This document shows, one piece after another, positions 9,138-17,387 of a stretch of 64,000 bases of DNA. Source of the DNA: DATBRC01 sp036560485 (GTDB lineage: Bacteria; Pseudomonadota; Gammaproteobacteria; Burkholderiales; Burkholderiaceae_D); NCBI GenBank assembly GCA_036560485.1, contig DATBRC010000057.1:144361-208360 (forward strand), given 5' to 3'. The notes below the pieces were generated by a model, which was not told the origin of the DNA, did no database searches, and saw only the letters and a list, made by a program, of their open reading frames with translations. Within the stretch, counting starts at the first letter, position 1; each line of letters opens with the position of its first letter. The translations under genes were made by a program, and so were the position numbers.

Positions 9138-9758
9138 TTATTTTGATGCTGTTGGCGTCGTGAGTTCGCGGAATCGTTTGAGCGTTTCATCAAATTTGAG
9201 GTTGATTTGCGCAATTTGCTCTTCATGATCTTTTATCGACCGCTGACTATCCTGAATCGCCGTTTGTGCGATATCTATTTTGTGGGTCAATGTGCTTGGC
9301 GGCTTGGTATTCTTCAGTTTGTATGACGTCATTTCATCGTTGGCGGCAGCCAATTGTTTTTCTGTGTCTGCGACGCTGATGTTTTCTCGTTTTACCTGTT
9401 CTTGTTCTTGATCAAGCAGGCGTTTGCGTGCGGCGTTGATTTCAAATTCGTTGCTGTAGCGCGTTAGCATTGCTCTATCTTGTCTTCTTTGTTCGGCTGC
9501 GGCTGCGGCTTCCGCTTTTTGTTTTTCATCCTCGATTTGTTTTTGTTTTTTCTGCTCTGCCGTCAAAGGCGCAGGGATGGTACGTTTGAGTTGGCCGTCT
9601 TTGCCAAATTCACGGACAGCGCCGGTACATTCCTGTATCGGACGATCGGAGGTGATGGTTTTGCCGGCCGCATCCTTGCACATATATATTTGTGCATGTG
9701 CCGAGCCGATTAACAAAAGTAAAGGTAATCCAAGCAGCGCTATTTTAGTATTTTTCAT
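9138..9758 (-). CDS. DUF4124 domain-containing periplasmic protein
   Basis: 206 aa. A signal peptide (about 1-22, ending SAHA) is followed by a DUF4124-like N-terminal domain with the pattern IYMCKDAAGKTITSDRP. The remainder is highly charged and predicted coiled coil (runs of EQKKQKQIEDEKQKAE and EQEQVKREN). Function unknown. ATG at 9758 with GAGGG upstream. It is followed 21 bp upstream on the same strand by pyrE, but a shared role is not evident. Confidence 0.8.
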   Translation of the reverse strand: MKNTKIALLGLPLLLLIGSAHAQIYMCKDAAGKTITSDRPIQECTGAVREFGKDGQLKRTIPAPLTAEQKKQKQIEDEKQKAEAAAAAEQRRQDRAMLTRYSNEFEINAARKRLLDQEQEQVKRENISVADTEKQLAAANDEMTSYKLKNTKPPSTLTHKIDIAQTAIQDSQRSIKDHEEQIAQINLKFDETLKRFRELTTPTASK

Positions 9759-9779
9759 TACGCCCTCAAAAGTATCGAA

Positions 9780-10448
9780 TTATGATGCCACCCCATAGCG
9801 AGACCGATATGCTGCAATTGCTTCTTTATACTGGTTTAATTGCGAATTGGCACCGAGACCGGAAATATATTCCAACAAATCTGTCAAATTGCCAATTGAA
9901 ATAACCGGCATGTTGTAGGTTTGCCCCACTTCCTGTACTGCAGAGTACGCAGACAATGCATCGTCTTTGCCGGAACGCTCCATCCGGTCTAACGCAATCA
10001 ATACCGCACAAGGCGTGGCGCCTGCAGCACGGATGATATCGACCGATTCGCGTACCGACGTCCCGGCAGAGATGACATCATCGACAATCACAACACGCCC
10101 CTGCAATTTGGCGCCGACTATCGTCCCGCCTTCGCCATGGTCTTTCGCCTCTTTGCGATTAAACGCAAACGGCACGTTTCGTCCCTTGGCGGCCAATGCC
10201 ACCGCAGTAGCTGAAGCCAGCGTAATTCCCTTGTATGCCGGTCCAAACAACATGTCGAATTCGACGCTGGAATCCAGCAAGGTCTGTGCATAAAAATCTG
10301 CTAACCGCCCTAATGTCGCTCCATCATTGAACGAACCGGCATTAAAAAAATAGGGCGAATTGCGACCTGCTTTAGTCACAAATTCGCCAAATCGGAGAAC
10401 TCCCGAGGAGACAGCAAATTCAATAAACTGTTGACGTAATTTGTTCAA
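9780..10448 (-). CDS. pyrE: Orotate phosphoribosyltransferase
   Basis: Transfers the ribose-5-phosphate of PRPP to orotate to make OMP in pyrimidine synthesis. 222 aa. The PRPP-binding motif VVIVDDVISAGTS is at about residue 120, and the N-terminal FGEFVTKAGRNSPYFFNAG segment is characteristic of PyrE. The start is TTG at 10448, supported by GAGG 6 bases upstream; no in-frame ATG is available at the N-terminus. It lies divergent to xth, an arrangement seen in other Burkholderiales. Confidence 0.95.
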   Translation of the reverse strand: MNKLRQQFIEFAVSSGVLRFGEFVTKAGRNSPYFFNAGSFNDGATLGRLADFYAQTLLDSSVEFDMLFGPAYKGITLASATAVALAAKGRNVPFAFNRKEAKDHGEGGTIVGAKLQGRVVIVDDVISAGTSVRESVDIIRAAGATPCAVLIALDRMERSGKDDALSAYSAVQEVGQTYNMPVISIGNLTDLLEYISGLGANSQLNQYKEAIAAYRSRYGVAS

Positions 10449-10581
10449 AATAGCCTCAATGCTTGTTGGTATGACAAAATTTGTCGTGATTTAAGCGCCA
10501 ACCTGCATTTTAAATCGATATTACGCCCTTCATATCAAGATAATGCAAAGCACATGCCTGGCGCTTAAAAAAAGCGACTTA

Positions 10582-10679
10582 TCCACGAAAAGCACGAAAC
10601 TCATTGAGGAGACTTGCATCAAGATTGCCGCACCCGTTTGCGCATGGTTTTATTTCGTGTCTTTCGTGCTTTTCGTGGA
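10582..10679. repeat. Perfect 18-bp inverted repeat with TTTCGTG units (REP-like element)
   Basis: TCCACGAAAAGCACGAAA at 10582-10599 is the exact reverse complement of 10662-10679, with a 62-bp loop. Each arm is built from tandem TTTCGTG units (three spaced 8-9 bases apart around 10652-10678). The 310-bp gap between pyrE and xth (10449-10758) holds this element plus ordinary promoter-like AT-rich sequence. The form resembles REP-type mobile palindromes. No RAYT transposase is in the window. Confidence 0.75.
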
Positions 10680-10758
10680 CAAAATGTTTTTTAGGTTATT
10701 ACGAATGCGTTATGCTCAACGCTTTCCAAAACAGCACTATTCTTACAAATCGATTCCC

Positions 10759-11535
10759 ATGCCAAAAATCATTTCAGCCAATTTGAACGGTATTCGTTCC
10801 GCAGCCAAAAAAGGTTTTTTCGAATGGATGGCCAAACAGAATGCGGATTTTGTTTGTGTCCAGGAGCTCAAAGCGCAAGCGCCCGATATGGTGCCCGAAT
10901 TTCTGGCGCCGGACGGTTATGAGGGTCACTTCCACTACGCAGAGAAAAAAGGTTATTCAGGTGTCGGTTTGTACAGCAAGACAAAGCCGGATGCGGTGCG
11001 GATTGGATTCGGTAATCCGGAATTTGATGCCGAAGGCCGCTATGTGGAATGCAATTTTGGTAACTTGACCGTGATTTCCGTTTATTGCCCATCCGGTTCC
11101 TCGAGCGAAGAAAGGCAGCTGGCTAAATTTCGTTTCATGGAAGTGTTCATGCCACATTTGGCAGCACTTAAAGCCAGCGGCCGTGAGGTCGTCATTTGCG
11201 GCGACTGGAATATCGCGCACAAGGAAATCGACTTGAAGAACTGGAAGAGCAATCAAAAGAATTCCGGCTTTCTGCCGGAAGAGCGTGCATGGTTGTCACG
11301 GGTGTTTGATGAAATCGGCTTGGTCGATGCTTTCCGATTAGTGGATACAAGAGTAGAGCAATACACCTGGTGGAGCAATCGCGGTCAAGCGTGGGCAAAG
11401 AATGTAGGTTGGCGGATTGATTACCATATTGCGACTGCCGGAATTGCCGGCAAGGCGCATACCGTTTCAATTTATAAAGATGAACGGTTTTCTGATCACG
11501 CACCGCTGACGATTGAGTATGCCGATCTGGATTAA
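10759..11535 (+). CDS. xth: Exodeoxyribonuclease III
   Basis: 258 aa from the ATG at 10759. The frame is open further upstream, but that extension runs through the inverted repeat and has no family homology. AP endonuclease and 3'-5' exonuclease of base excision repair. Motifs: ISANLNGIRS at the start, VQELKAQ (metal glutamate), CGDWNIAHKEIDL, and SDHAPLTIEY at the end (catalytic Asp-His). Length matches XthA/ExoA. A partial second copy of its 3' end is found at about 12103-12151. Confidence 0.94.
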   Translation: MPKIISANLNGIRSAAKKGFFEWMAKQNADFVCVQELKAQAPDMVPEFLAPDGYEGHFHYAEKKGYSGVGLYSKTKPDAVRIGFGNPEFDAEGRYVECNFGNLTVISVYCPSGSSSEERQLAKFRFMEVFMPHLAALKASGREVVICGDWNIAHKEIDLKNWKSNQKNSGFLPEERAWLSRVFDEIGLVDAFRLVDTRVEQYTWWSNRGQAWAKNVGWRIDYHIATAGIAGKAHTVSIYKDERFSDHAPLTIEYADLD

Positions 11536-11545
11536 CGTGTGCTCT

Positions 11546-11572
11546 CGACGGGTGAGTGTTACTCACTCATCG
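11546..11572. other. Stem-loop just after xth
   Basis: A 12-bp stem with one mismatch (arms CGACGGGTGAGT and ACTCACTCATCG around GTT). It is followed by a run of A on the plus strand, so it lacks the T-tract of an intrinsic terminator for xth. It could act as an mRNA end or stability hairpin. It lies 11 bp beyond the xth stop codon. Confidence 0.45.
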
Positions 11573-11597
11573 AAAAAAACAGCATGTATATTTCTCA

Positions 11598-12020
11598 TCA
11601 GATTGATGACGCCAGATTAATCAATATTAATACCACGTATGGAAACGCGACCGTTGGGCGTGACATGCTCAGCGCGTATTCCTTGATCAGCCCGCCTGTC
11701 CCTGCGCGACTAGCCAGCCATTCCGAATACAGCTGATATGCGGCACGTTCAGTCGGTGTATCTTGTTTGATCAATTGTTCGATACGCAGAATTCGCTCAA
11801 CCAGACGCGACTGAAATGTTCTGAAAATTCCTTCCTGTATCCATAGAACGCCAATCAGCATGCTGATCACGATTGCGTGAGGCACAAGGGATAATCCAAC
11901 TACGCAAAGAACAACACCTGCCAGCTTGACAAGCAATCCGCCTTTTTCATATTGCTCAATATTGTTTTGCAGTGTATTCCATTCCTGCGCGAGATCAGGA
12001 CTCATAGAGGTGTGCATCAA
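11598..12020 (-). CDS. Hypothetical small membrane protein
   Basis: 140 aa with no family I recognise. Two adjacent hydrophobic helices at about residues 29-47 and 48-66 form a hairpin, and a third near the C-terminus (FPYVVLILINLASSI) may also insert. The stretch between them is charged and probably helical. ATG at 12020 or the later ATG (MSPDLAQEW) could be the start. It sits between xth and the xth relic, and is convergent with xth. Confidence 0.6.
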   Translation of the reverse strand: MMHTSMSPDLAQEWNTLQNNIEQYEKGGLLVKLAGVVLCVVGLSLVPHAIVISMLIGVLWIQEGIFRTFQSRLVERILRIEQLIKQDTPTERAAYQLYSEWLASRAGTGGLIKEYALSMSRPTVAFPYVVLILINLASSI

Positions 12021-12102
12021 TTTTCTTTCGATGTGGCGCGTTGATATGTATTGATGTGAAATTTTTTTAATTATTTCTCATTCCAAGATGCGATCTTCGG
12101 CA

Positions 12103-12151
12103 GGAATTGCTGCCAATGCGCATGCCGTTTCAATTTACAAGGATTGAAACG
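12103..12151 (+). pseudogene. Relic of the 3' part of a second xth gene
   Basis: Frame 1 from 12103 reads GIAANAHAVSIYKD and then TGA. The xth gene at 11440-11481 encodes GIAGKAHTVSIYKD: 11 of 14 residues are identical, and the nucleotide match is clear (GTTTCAATTTA is shared). No start or upstream body remains. The same bases form an 11-bp inverted repeat (12124-12134 with 12143-12153), which may serve as a hairpin at the end of the permease transcript. Confidence 0.65.
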
Positions 12152-12171
12152 GCAACAGCAACAGCAATCTT

Positions 12172-13512
12172 CTATCCGCTTGCTCGTGCGGCGCACACTT
12201 GCATGCGCCACAGCAATGCAAGAAGTACGAGCGCCGGGATTGCCGTGAGGCCGGTTGCGACGAACGCGGTAGCGTACGCGCCGAGCAATCCGTGCGTAGG
12301 CGTGAGCGCATCGACCGCTACACCGGAAAAGCCCTTGAGAAATTTCCCCAGCAACGCATACGTGGACGATAGCATTGCGTATTGCGTGGCCGTATAACCC
12401 AAGCTTGTCAGGCTCGACATGTAGGTGACCAGCGCGACGCCAGCGTATGCTTGCGCGAAGCTGTCGAGAGCCATCACGGTGGCAAACAAGGACGGCTCCG
12501 GATGCATACTGAGCAGTGCGAAGGCAGCTGTCCCGATGCCTTCGAACACAATCCCCACGATCAGCGTCGGCATCATGCCGAGCCGCACGGCGCTCAAGCC
12601 GCCGGCCGCAATGCCAGCGAACGTCGCAACCAGACCGAATGTACCGCGCACAAACGCAACCGTATCCTTGGTCAGTCCAAGGTCGTGATAGTACGGGTTG
12701 TACATGGGCCCCATCACGAAATCGGGCAAGCGGTACAGCGCGACCATCAGCAGCATCACAAGGCCCGCGGCCTTATGCTTGGCGAAGAAGTCGACGAAGG
12801 GGCCGATCGCCGCGTCCACCAACCCGCGTAGCGTCCACAGCGGCGGCTTGCTTTCCAGGGCGACGTCGGCACGGACCGGCTCGAACGCGAAGAACGTCGC
12901 CGCCACGCCGATGGTCATCAGCACTGCCATCGCGACATACGACAGCGGCCATCCGATACGCGCGGCCATCGCGATCACGAGCGCGTCGGTCACCAGCATC
13001 GCAATACGGTAGCCCAGCTGCGCGGCCGACGTCATCAGGCCGACTTCATCCGAATCGCTGGCGGCTTCGATGCGCCAGGCATCGATCGTGATGTCCTGCG
13101 TCGCCGACGCAAACGCGGTGAGCAATGCAAACGCACCGATCGCGGCGAGGCCGCCGCTGGTGCCGACCATCGCCATGCCGACGAGCCCGATTGCCACCAG
13201 CAGCTGGCACAGCATCATCCAGCCGCGGCGGCGCCCGAGTCGTCCGAACAGCGGCAGATCGAGTCGATCCACCAGCGGGGACCAGTAGACCTTGAACGCG
13301 TAGGCGAAGCCGACCCAGGAGATGAAGCCGATGGCGAGCAGGCTGGTGCCCGCGTCGCGCAGCCAGTAGCCAAAGGTATTGGCGGTAAGCAGGAAAGGTA
13401 GGCCTGACGAGAAGCCGAGCGCAAGCATCACCGCAACTTTTGGCTGCCGCAATTCTTGCAGCACTTGGAGCGCGGAGCGCTTGCGGCGGGCGGGGGTGGT
13501 GGTTTCGGACAT
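12172..13512 (-). CDS. AmpG-like MFS permease
   Basis: 446 aa from the ATG at 13512; an upstream in-frame start at 13572 would add 20 basic residues of no family resemblance. About 12 membrane helices, with the AmpG-type opening PKVAVMLALGFSSGLPFLLT and the SPLVDRLDLPLFGRLGRRRGW loop typical of this family. AmpG imports anhydromuropeptides from the periplasm for cell-wall recycling, and some are linked to beta-lactamase induction. Its base composition is clearly more GC-rich than its neighbours (42 of 60 bases in 13201-13260 against 28 of 60 in 13921-13980), so horizontal origin or replacement is likely. Confidence 0.85.
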   Translation of the reverse strand: MSETTTPARRKRSALQVLQELRQPKVAVMLALGFSSGLPFLLTANTFGYWLRDAGTSLLAIGFISWVGFAYAFKVYWSPLVDRLDLPLFGRLGRRRGWMMLCQLLVAIGLVGMAMVGTSGGLAAIGAFALLTAFASATQDITIDAWRIEAASDSDEVGLMTSAAQLGYRIAMLVTDALVIAMAARIGWPLSYVAMAVLMTIGVAATFFAFEPVRADVALESKPPLWTLRGLVDAAIGPFVDFFAKHKAAGLVMLLMVALYRLPDFVMGPMYNPYYHDLGLTKDTVAFVRGTFGLVATFAGIAAGGLSAVRLGMMPTLIVGIVFEGIGTAAFALLSMHPEPSLFATVMALDSFAQAYAGVALVTYMSSLTSLGYTATQYAMLSSTYALLGKFLKGFSGVAVDALTPTHGLLGAYATAFVATGLTAIPALVLLALLWRMQVCAARASG

Positions 13513-13531
13513 GGTTTGCAGATTATAGTTT

Positions 13532-13551
13532 GGCCGGCGTGCGCGCCGGCC
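13532..13551. other. Perfect 8-bp GC-rich palindrome upstream of the permease
   Basis: GGCCGGCG and CGCCGGCC flank TGCG. It lies between metW and the permease start, without a T-tract, so it is not a standard terminator. It may be a transcript hairpin at the end of metXW or a regulatory palindrome. Confidence 0.4.
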
Positions 13552-13617
13552 GCAGCACCGAGGTAATCGCAACCACCATCAGCATGCGCCTGTTCAGGTG
13601 GTTACGTGACGAAAGCA

Positions 13618-14220
13618 TCATTTCTTCCGAAGTCGGAACACTGCCAGGCTGCCGCGCCAGTTCGGCAAAAACGAAACCGGCTGGCCGTCGTCCAACGCCA
13701 CGCATTCGAGTACTTCGAGTCCCACTTCATTGGCAAGTTCCTCGAAATCCTTGATCGTTGCACAGCGCAGGTTCGGCGTGTCATACCATTCGTAAGGCAG
13801 GCTTTTGGAGACCGGCATGCGGCCTCTTAATAATGCGATACGATGCGGCCAGTACGCAAAGTTCGGAAATGACACGATTGCTTCGCGCCCGACGCGTGCA
13901 ACGTCGCGCAATACGCCCTCGACATTCATCATCATTTGCAAAGCTGACAAGCACAGCACGGTATCAAACGCATTGTCGGCAAAAATCGCCAAGCCTGCTT
14001 CCATATCTTGCTGAATCACCGATACGCGACGATCGATGCAAGCGGGGATTTTGTCATCATCAATTTCGATGCCGTATCCGGTGCAGCGCTTATCGGATTG
14101 CAAATAGTCGAGCATCACGCCATCGCCGCAACCGAGGTCCAGTACATGCGACTGTGGTTGCACCCAATGCGCAATAAAGGCCAGATCCGGACGCAGCACG
14201 CTGAGTTCATGGAAATTCAT
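13618..14220 (-). CDS. metW: Methionine biosynthesis protein MetW
   Basis: 200 aa SAM-methyltransferase fold protein. HVLDLGCGDGVMLDYL at about residue 25 is the SAM-binding loop, followed by DTVLCLSALQMM and VSFPNFAYWPHRIALL, characteristic of MetW. MetW is required with MetX for homoserine acylation in many proteobacteria. Its ATG overlaps the metX stop by 4 bases, so the two are translationally coupled and share the riboswitch-controlled transcript. Confidence 0.94.
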   Translation of the reverse strand: MNFHELSVLRPDLAFIAHWVQPQSHVLDLGCGDGVMLDYLQSDKRCTGYGIEIDDDKIPACIDRRVSVIQQDMEAGLAIFADNAFDTVLCLSALQMMMNVEGVLRDVARVGREAIVSFPNFAYWPHRIALLRGRMPVSKSLPYEWYDTPNLRCATIKDFEELANEVGLEVLECVALDDGQPVSFLPNWRGSLAVFRLRKK

Positions 14221-15365
14221 TTGCTCTCCTCAGCGGCAAGCTCTTTCCATACGCTGTCATAGTATGTTTTCACGACATTCAAATAACGCGGATCGTCCAG
14301 CAAAAACGCATCGTGCCCATGCGGCGCATCGATTTCGGCATAAGCGACCTGGCGTTTATTATTGACCAGCGCCTGCACAATCTCGTGACTGCGCGCCGGC
14401 GCGAAACGCCAATCGGTTGTGAAGGACACAAGCAGAAATTTCGCTTGCGTTTTGCTCAACGCTTGCGTCAAGTTGCCATTATATTGCTGTGCCGGATCGA
14501 AATAATCGAGTGCCTTGGTAATCAACAGATAAGTATTGGCATCGAAGTATTCGGAAAATTTATCGCCCTGATAACGCAAATACGATTCGATTTCGAAATC
14601 GATGCCGAAATCGAATTGGTACTTGCCATTGCGCAGACCACGCCCGAATTTTTCTGCCATGTCGTCATCCGACAAATAGGTGATATGGCCGATCATGCGC
14701 GCGACGCGCAAGCCTCTTTTCGGCACAACGTTGTGCGCGTAATAATCGCCGCCATGAAAATCAGGATCGGTCAGAATCGCCTGGCGTGCGACATCGTTGA
14801 ATGCGATGTTTTGCGCAGACAGCTTTGGCGCTGCTGCGACCACCACGCAATGACGGATCCGTTCCGGATACATCAGACTCCATGCCAATGCCTGCATGCC
14901 ACCCAATGAACCGCCCATCACCGCCGCGAATTGGCGAATGCCGAGTGCATCGGCCAGACGCGCTTGCGCATGCACCCAGTCTTCGACCGTCACAACCGGG
15001 AAGCCGGCCCCATACGGCTTGCCAGTGGCAGGATTGGTATGCATCGGCCCGGTCGAACCAAAGCAGGAGCCGAGATTATTGACGCCGATAACAAAAAACT
15101 TGTTGGTGTCGACCGGTTTGCCAGGGCCGACCATGTTGTCCCACCAGCCGACGTTTTTTGCGTCGTCAGGACCGTGATAAGTGCCGGCGACATGATGCGA
15201 TGCATTCAACGCATGGCACACCAATACCGCATTCGAATGATTGGCGTTCAAGGTCCCGTATGTTTCGTACACTAATGTGTACTCGGCAATCGACGCACCG
15301 CTTTGCAGCTGCAGTGGCGTAGAGAATTGCATCGATTGGGGTGAGACGATTCCGAGGGTGGACAT
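14217..15365 (-). CDS. metX: Homoserine O-acyltransferase
   Basis: Acylates homoserine from acetyl- or succinyl-CoA, the committed step of methionine synthesis. 382 aa alpha/beta-hydrolase. The nucleophile Ser153 is in GGSLGGMQ. The catalytic His is near the C-terminus in APHGHDAFLLD. Family marks NLGSCFGSTGP and GWWDNMVGPGK are present. Acyl preference cannot be decided by eye; several betaproteobacterial MetX enzymes are now assigned as succinyltransferases. The leader upstream (15366-15561) carries a SAM-II-like aptamer and an intrinsic terminator. Confidence 0.95.
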   Translation of the reverse strand: MSTLGIVSPQSMQFSTPLQLQSGASIAEYTLVYETYGTLNANHSNAVLVCHALNASHHVAGTYHGPDDAKNVGWWDNMVGPGKPVDTNKFFVIGVNNLGSCFGSTGPMHTNPATGKPYGAGFPVVTVEDWVHAQARLADALGIRQFAAVMGGSLGGMQALAWSLMYPERIRHCVVVAAAPKLSAQNIAFNDVARQAILTDPDFHGGDYYAHNVVPKRGLRVARMIGHITYLSDDDMAEKFGRGLRNGKYQFDFGIDFEIESYLRYQGDKFSEYFDANTYLLITKALDYFDPAQQYNGNLTQALSKTQAKFLLVSFTTDWRFAPARSHEIVQALVNNKRQVAYAEIDAPHGHDAFLLDDPRYLNVVKTYYDSVWKELAAEESK

Positions 15366-15420
15366 GTTAACTAATCAATCGTGATGAGGTGGTATGCCAC
15401 CTGCTCTTTTCAAATTTCAA

Positions 15421-15454
15421 ATAAAAAGCCCGAAAGCATATTGCTGATCGGGCT
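15421..15454 (-). terminator. Intrinsic terminator in the metX leader
   Basis: On the minus strand AGCCCGA pairs with TCGGGCT (15454-15448 with 15433-15427) and is followed by TTTTTATTT. It sits between the SAM-II-like aptamer and metX, the position expected of an attenuator. A second short palindrome (AGGTGG/CCACCT, 15387-15402) lies between it and the metX start. Confidence 0.85.
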
Positions 15455-15463
15455 AGGTAAGGA

Positions 15464-15561
15464 GCTTGAACTTTATCAGGTCCAAGCACGCTTTAGCCGT
15501 ATTTATGATTCTGACATTGCCAGAATCATGCGCCCGCAAGCTGATAATCAAATCGGCGCAA
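15464..15561 (-). promoter_or_regulatory. SAM-II-like (metA) riboswitch aptamer, metX leader
   Basis: Read on the minus strand from 15561: TTGCGCC, GATTTGATT, then CAGCTTGC followed by GGGCGC (15543-15530), then ATAAATAC and GGCTAAAGCG (about 15507-15489). TGCGCC and GGCGCA can close a 6-bp P1. The GATTT, CTTGC and GCTAAA blocks match the SAM-II pseudoknot core. An extra 7-bp hairpin (GATTCTG/CAGAATC) enlarges the loop after P1, and another near-perfect hairpin follows at 15464-15487. The metH leader shares the same blocks, although the two leaders differ elsewhere. Confidence 0.8.
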
Positions 15562-15635
15562 TGACGTAAGAATAACCAAGTCTCACAATATCGTCAAACG
15601 ACCATTACATCTGGCTGATCTACCGCGATAGGTGT

Positions 15636-17387
15636 TTAGACCATTTGCAATTGGCGCATGGCTTCGGAAATTGCCGCTGGTTCTACAGCACGCAGCACTT
15701 TTCTGGCATGCGGGACGATCCGGCTCAAGTCGCTGTTTAGAATTTCTTGTTTGACCGACAGGATCTGGCTTGGATGCATTGAAAAGCTGCGCAACCCCAT
15801 ACCCAGCAACAGGCGTGTCAATTTGGCATCGCCTGCCATCTCGCCGCAAACGGCGACCGGGATTTTCGCTTTGGCACCGATTGAAATCACGCTGGATAAC
15901 AAATACAAAATCGCCGGATGCAGCGGGTTGTACAGATGCGCGACTTCGTGGTCGACACGATCAATCGCTAGTGTGTATTGGATCAAATCGTTGGTGCCGA
16001 TCGATAAGAAATCCATGCGCTTGACGAACATTGGCAGTGTCAATGCAGCCGCAGGAATTTCGATCATTGCGCCAACTGGGATTGCAGGGTCAAACTTTTT
16101 GCCGGCTTCGCGCAGTTGCGCTTTGGCTTGTTCAATCATCGCCAAGGTCTGATCAATCTCGAACGTGTGCGCCAACATTGGAATCAATAATTTCACCGGA
16201 CCGAATGCAGAAGCGCGCAGAATCGCGCGCAATTGCATCAGGAAAATTTGCGGCTCAGCCAGGCAATAGCGAATCGCGCGCAAACCTAACGCGGGATTCA
16301 GTGCGGTTTGCTCGGCCATATCCAACGGTTTATCAGCGCCGATATCCAGCGTGCGGATCGTGACCGGACGGCCCTTCATCGCAACCACTGCCTGGCGATA
16401 CGACTCGAATTGTTCATCCTCAGTAGGCAGTTTGTTGAGATAGCCTGAGCGCCCCATGAACAGGAATTCGGAGCGGAACAGCCCGACGCCGTAAGCGCCT
16501 GCTTCCATCGCTGCAGCGCAGTCGTCGGGCAATTCGATATTGGCAAGCAGAGAAATTTCGACGCCATCGCGTGTGATGGCGGGTGTTTTTTTCAGCTTGC
16601 TGAGTTTTTTCCGCTCGCGCAGTTGACGTGCCTGCTGTTCGCGATATTGATCGAGCACCATCGGCGTCGGATCGACAATCACGACACCAGCATCGCCATC
16701 GATAATCAGCCAGTCATCTTGCGCGATCAGCGCGGAGGCATTGAACATGCCCACTGCAGCAGGGATATCGAGACTGCGTGCAACGATCGAAGTATGCGAG
16801 TTTTGTCCACCGACATCAGTGACAAATCCGGCGAACGCGCGATTTCTGAACTGCATCATGTCGGCAGGCGAAATATCGTGCGCGACCACGATCATGTTGG
16901 CGCCGCTTTCGCTTGGCACAGGCATTTTCGACAATTCGGTCGCTGTGCCGGTCAACACTTTCAGAACGCGCTCACCAACCTGTTGAATATCGGCTTTGCG
17001 TTCCCGCAGATAGGCGTCGCCAATTTCATCGAACTGTGCAGACAATTCGTCGATTTGCGTGACCAGCGCCCACTCCGCGTTGTAGTGACGCGTGCGGATA
17101 ATATCGAGCGGCATTTCGGAAATCATTGGATCCGACAGGATCAACGCGTGCACATCAATGAAGGCGCCTAGTTCGGTCGGTGAATCCTGCGGCAAATCGT
17201 TCCACAGCGTTTGCAATTCCTTGTGCACGGTTGCAATAGCATCTTTCAAGCGCTGTACTTCTGCCTCGATATCTTCTGCCGGCAGCAGATAATGTTTGAC
17301 GTCCAGTGCTGCAGGCGCGAGCAGATGCGCGCGGCCAATCGCAATGCCGCGTGAAACTGCAATCCCATGTAACGTAAAAGATGCCAC
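15636..17387 (-). CDS. ptsI: Phosphoenolpyruvate-protein phosphotransferase (PTS enzyme I)
   Basis: 583 aa. Transfers phosphate from PEP to HPr. The phosphorylated His198 is in GGQNSHTSIVARSLDIPA, and the PEP-binding barrel has LFRSEFLFMGR, IRTLDIGADKP, DFLSIGTNDLIQYTLA and VAVCGEMAGD with the catalytic cysteine. Start is GTG at 17387, directly abutting the ptsH stop. The cluster encodes only EI, HPr and a mannose-type EIIA, with no sugar permease here, which points to a regulatory phosphorelay. Confidence 0.96.
   Translation of the reverse strand: MASFTLHGIAVSRGIAIGRAHLLAPAALDVKHYLLPAEDIEAEVQRLKDAIATVHKELQTLWNDLPQDSPTELGAFIDVHALILSDPMISEMPLDIIRTRHYNAEWALVTQIDELSAQFDEIGDAYLRERKADIQQVGERVLKVLTGTATELSKMPVPSESGANMIVVAHDISPADMMQFRNRAFAGFVTDVGGQNSHTSIVARSLDIPAAVGMFNASALIAQDDWLIIDGDAGVVIVDPTPMVLDQYREQQARQLRERKKLSKLKKTPAITRDGVEISLLANIELPDDCAAAMEAGAYGVGLFRSEFLFMGRSGYLNKLPTEDEQFESYRQAVVAMKGRPVTIRTLDIGADKPLDMAEQTALNPALGLRAIRYCLAEPQIFLMQLRAILRASAFGPVKLLIPMLAHTFEIDQTLAMIEQAKAQLREAGKKFDPAIPVGAMIEIPAAALTLPMFVKRMDFLSIGTNDLIQYTLAIDRVDHEVAHLYNPLHPAILYLLSSVISIGAKAKIPVAVCGEMAGDAKLTRLLLGMGLRSFSMHPSQILSVKQEILNSDLSRIVPHARKVLRAVEPAAISEAMRQLQMV

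Noticed and set aside
10543..10758. A 72-residue N-terminal extension of xth
   Set aside because: The frame is open, but it crosses the REP-like inverted repeat and has no Xth homology; ATG 10759 starts exactly at the family's usual N-terminus.
12124..12153. An 11-bp inverted repeat considered as an intrinsic terminator for the permease
   Set aside because: No T-tract follows on the minus strand. The sequence is better explained as part of the xth relic, though a hairpin role cannot be ruled out.
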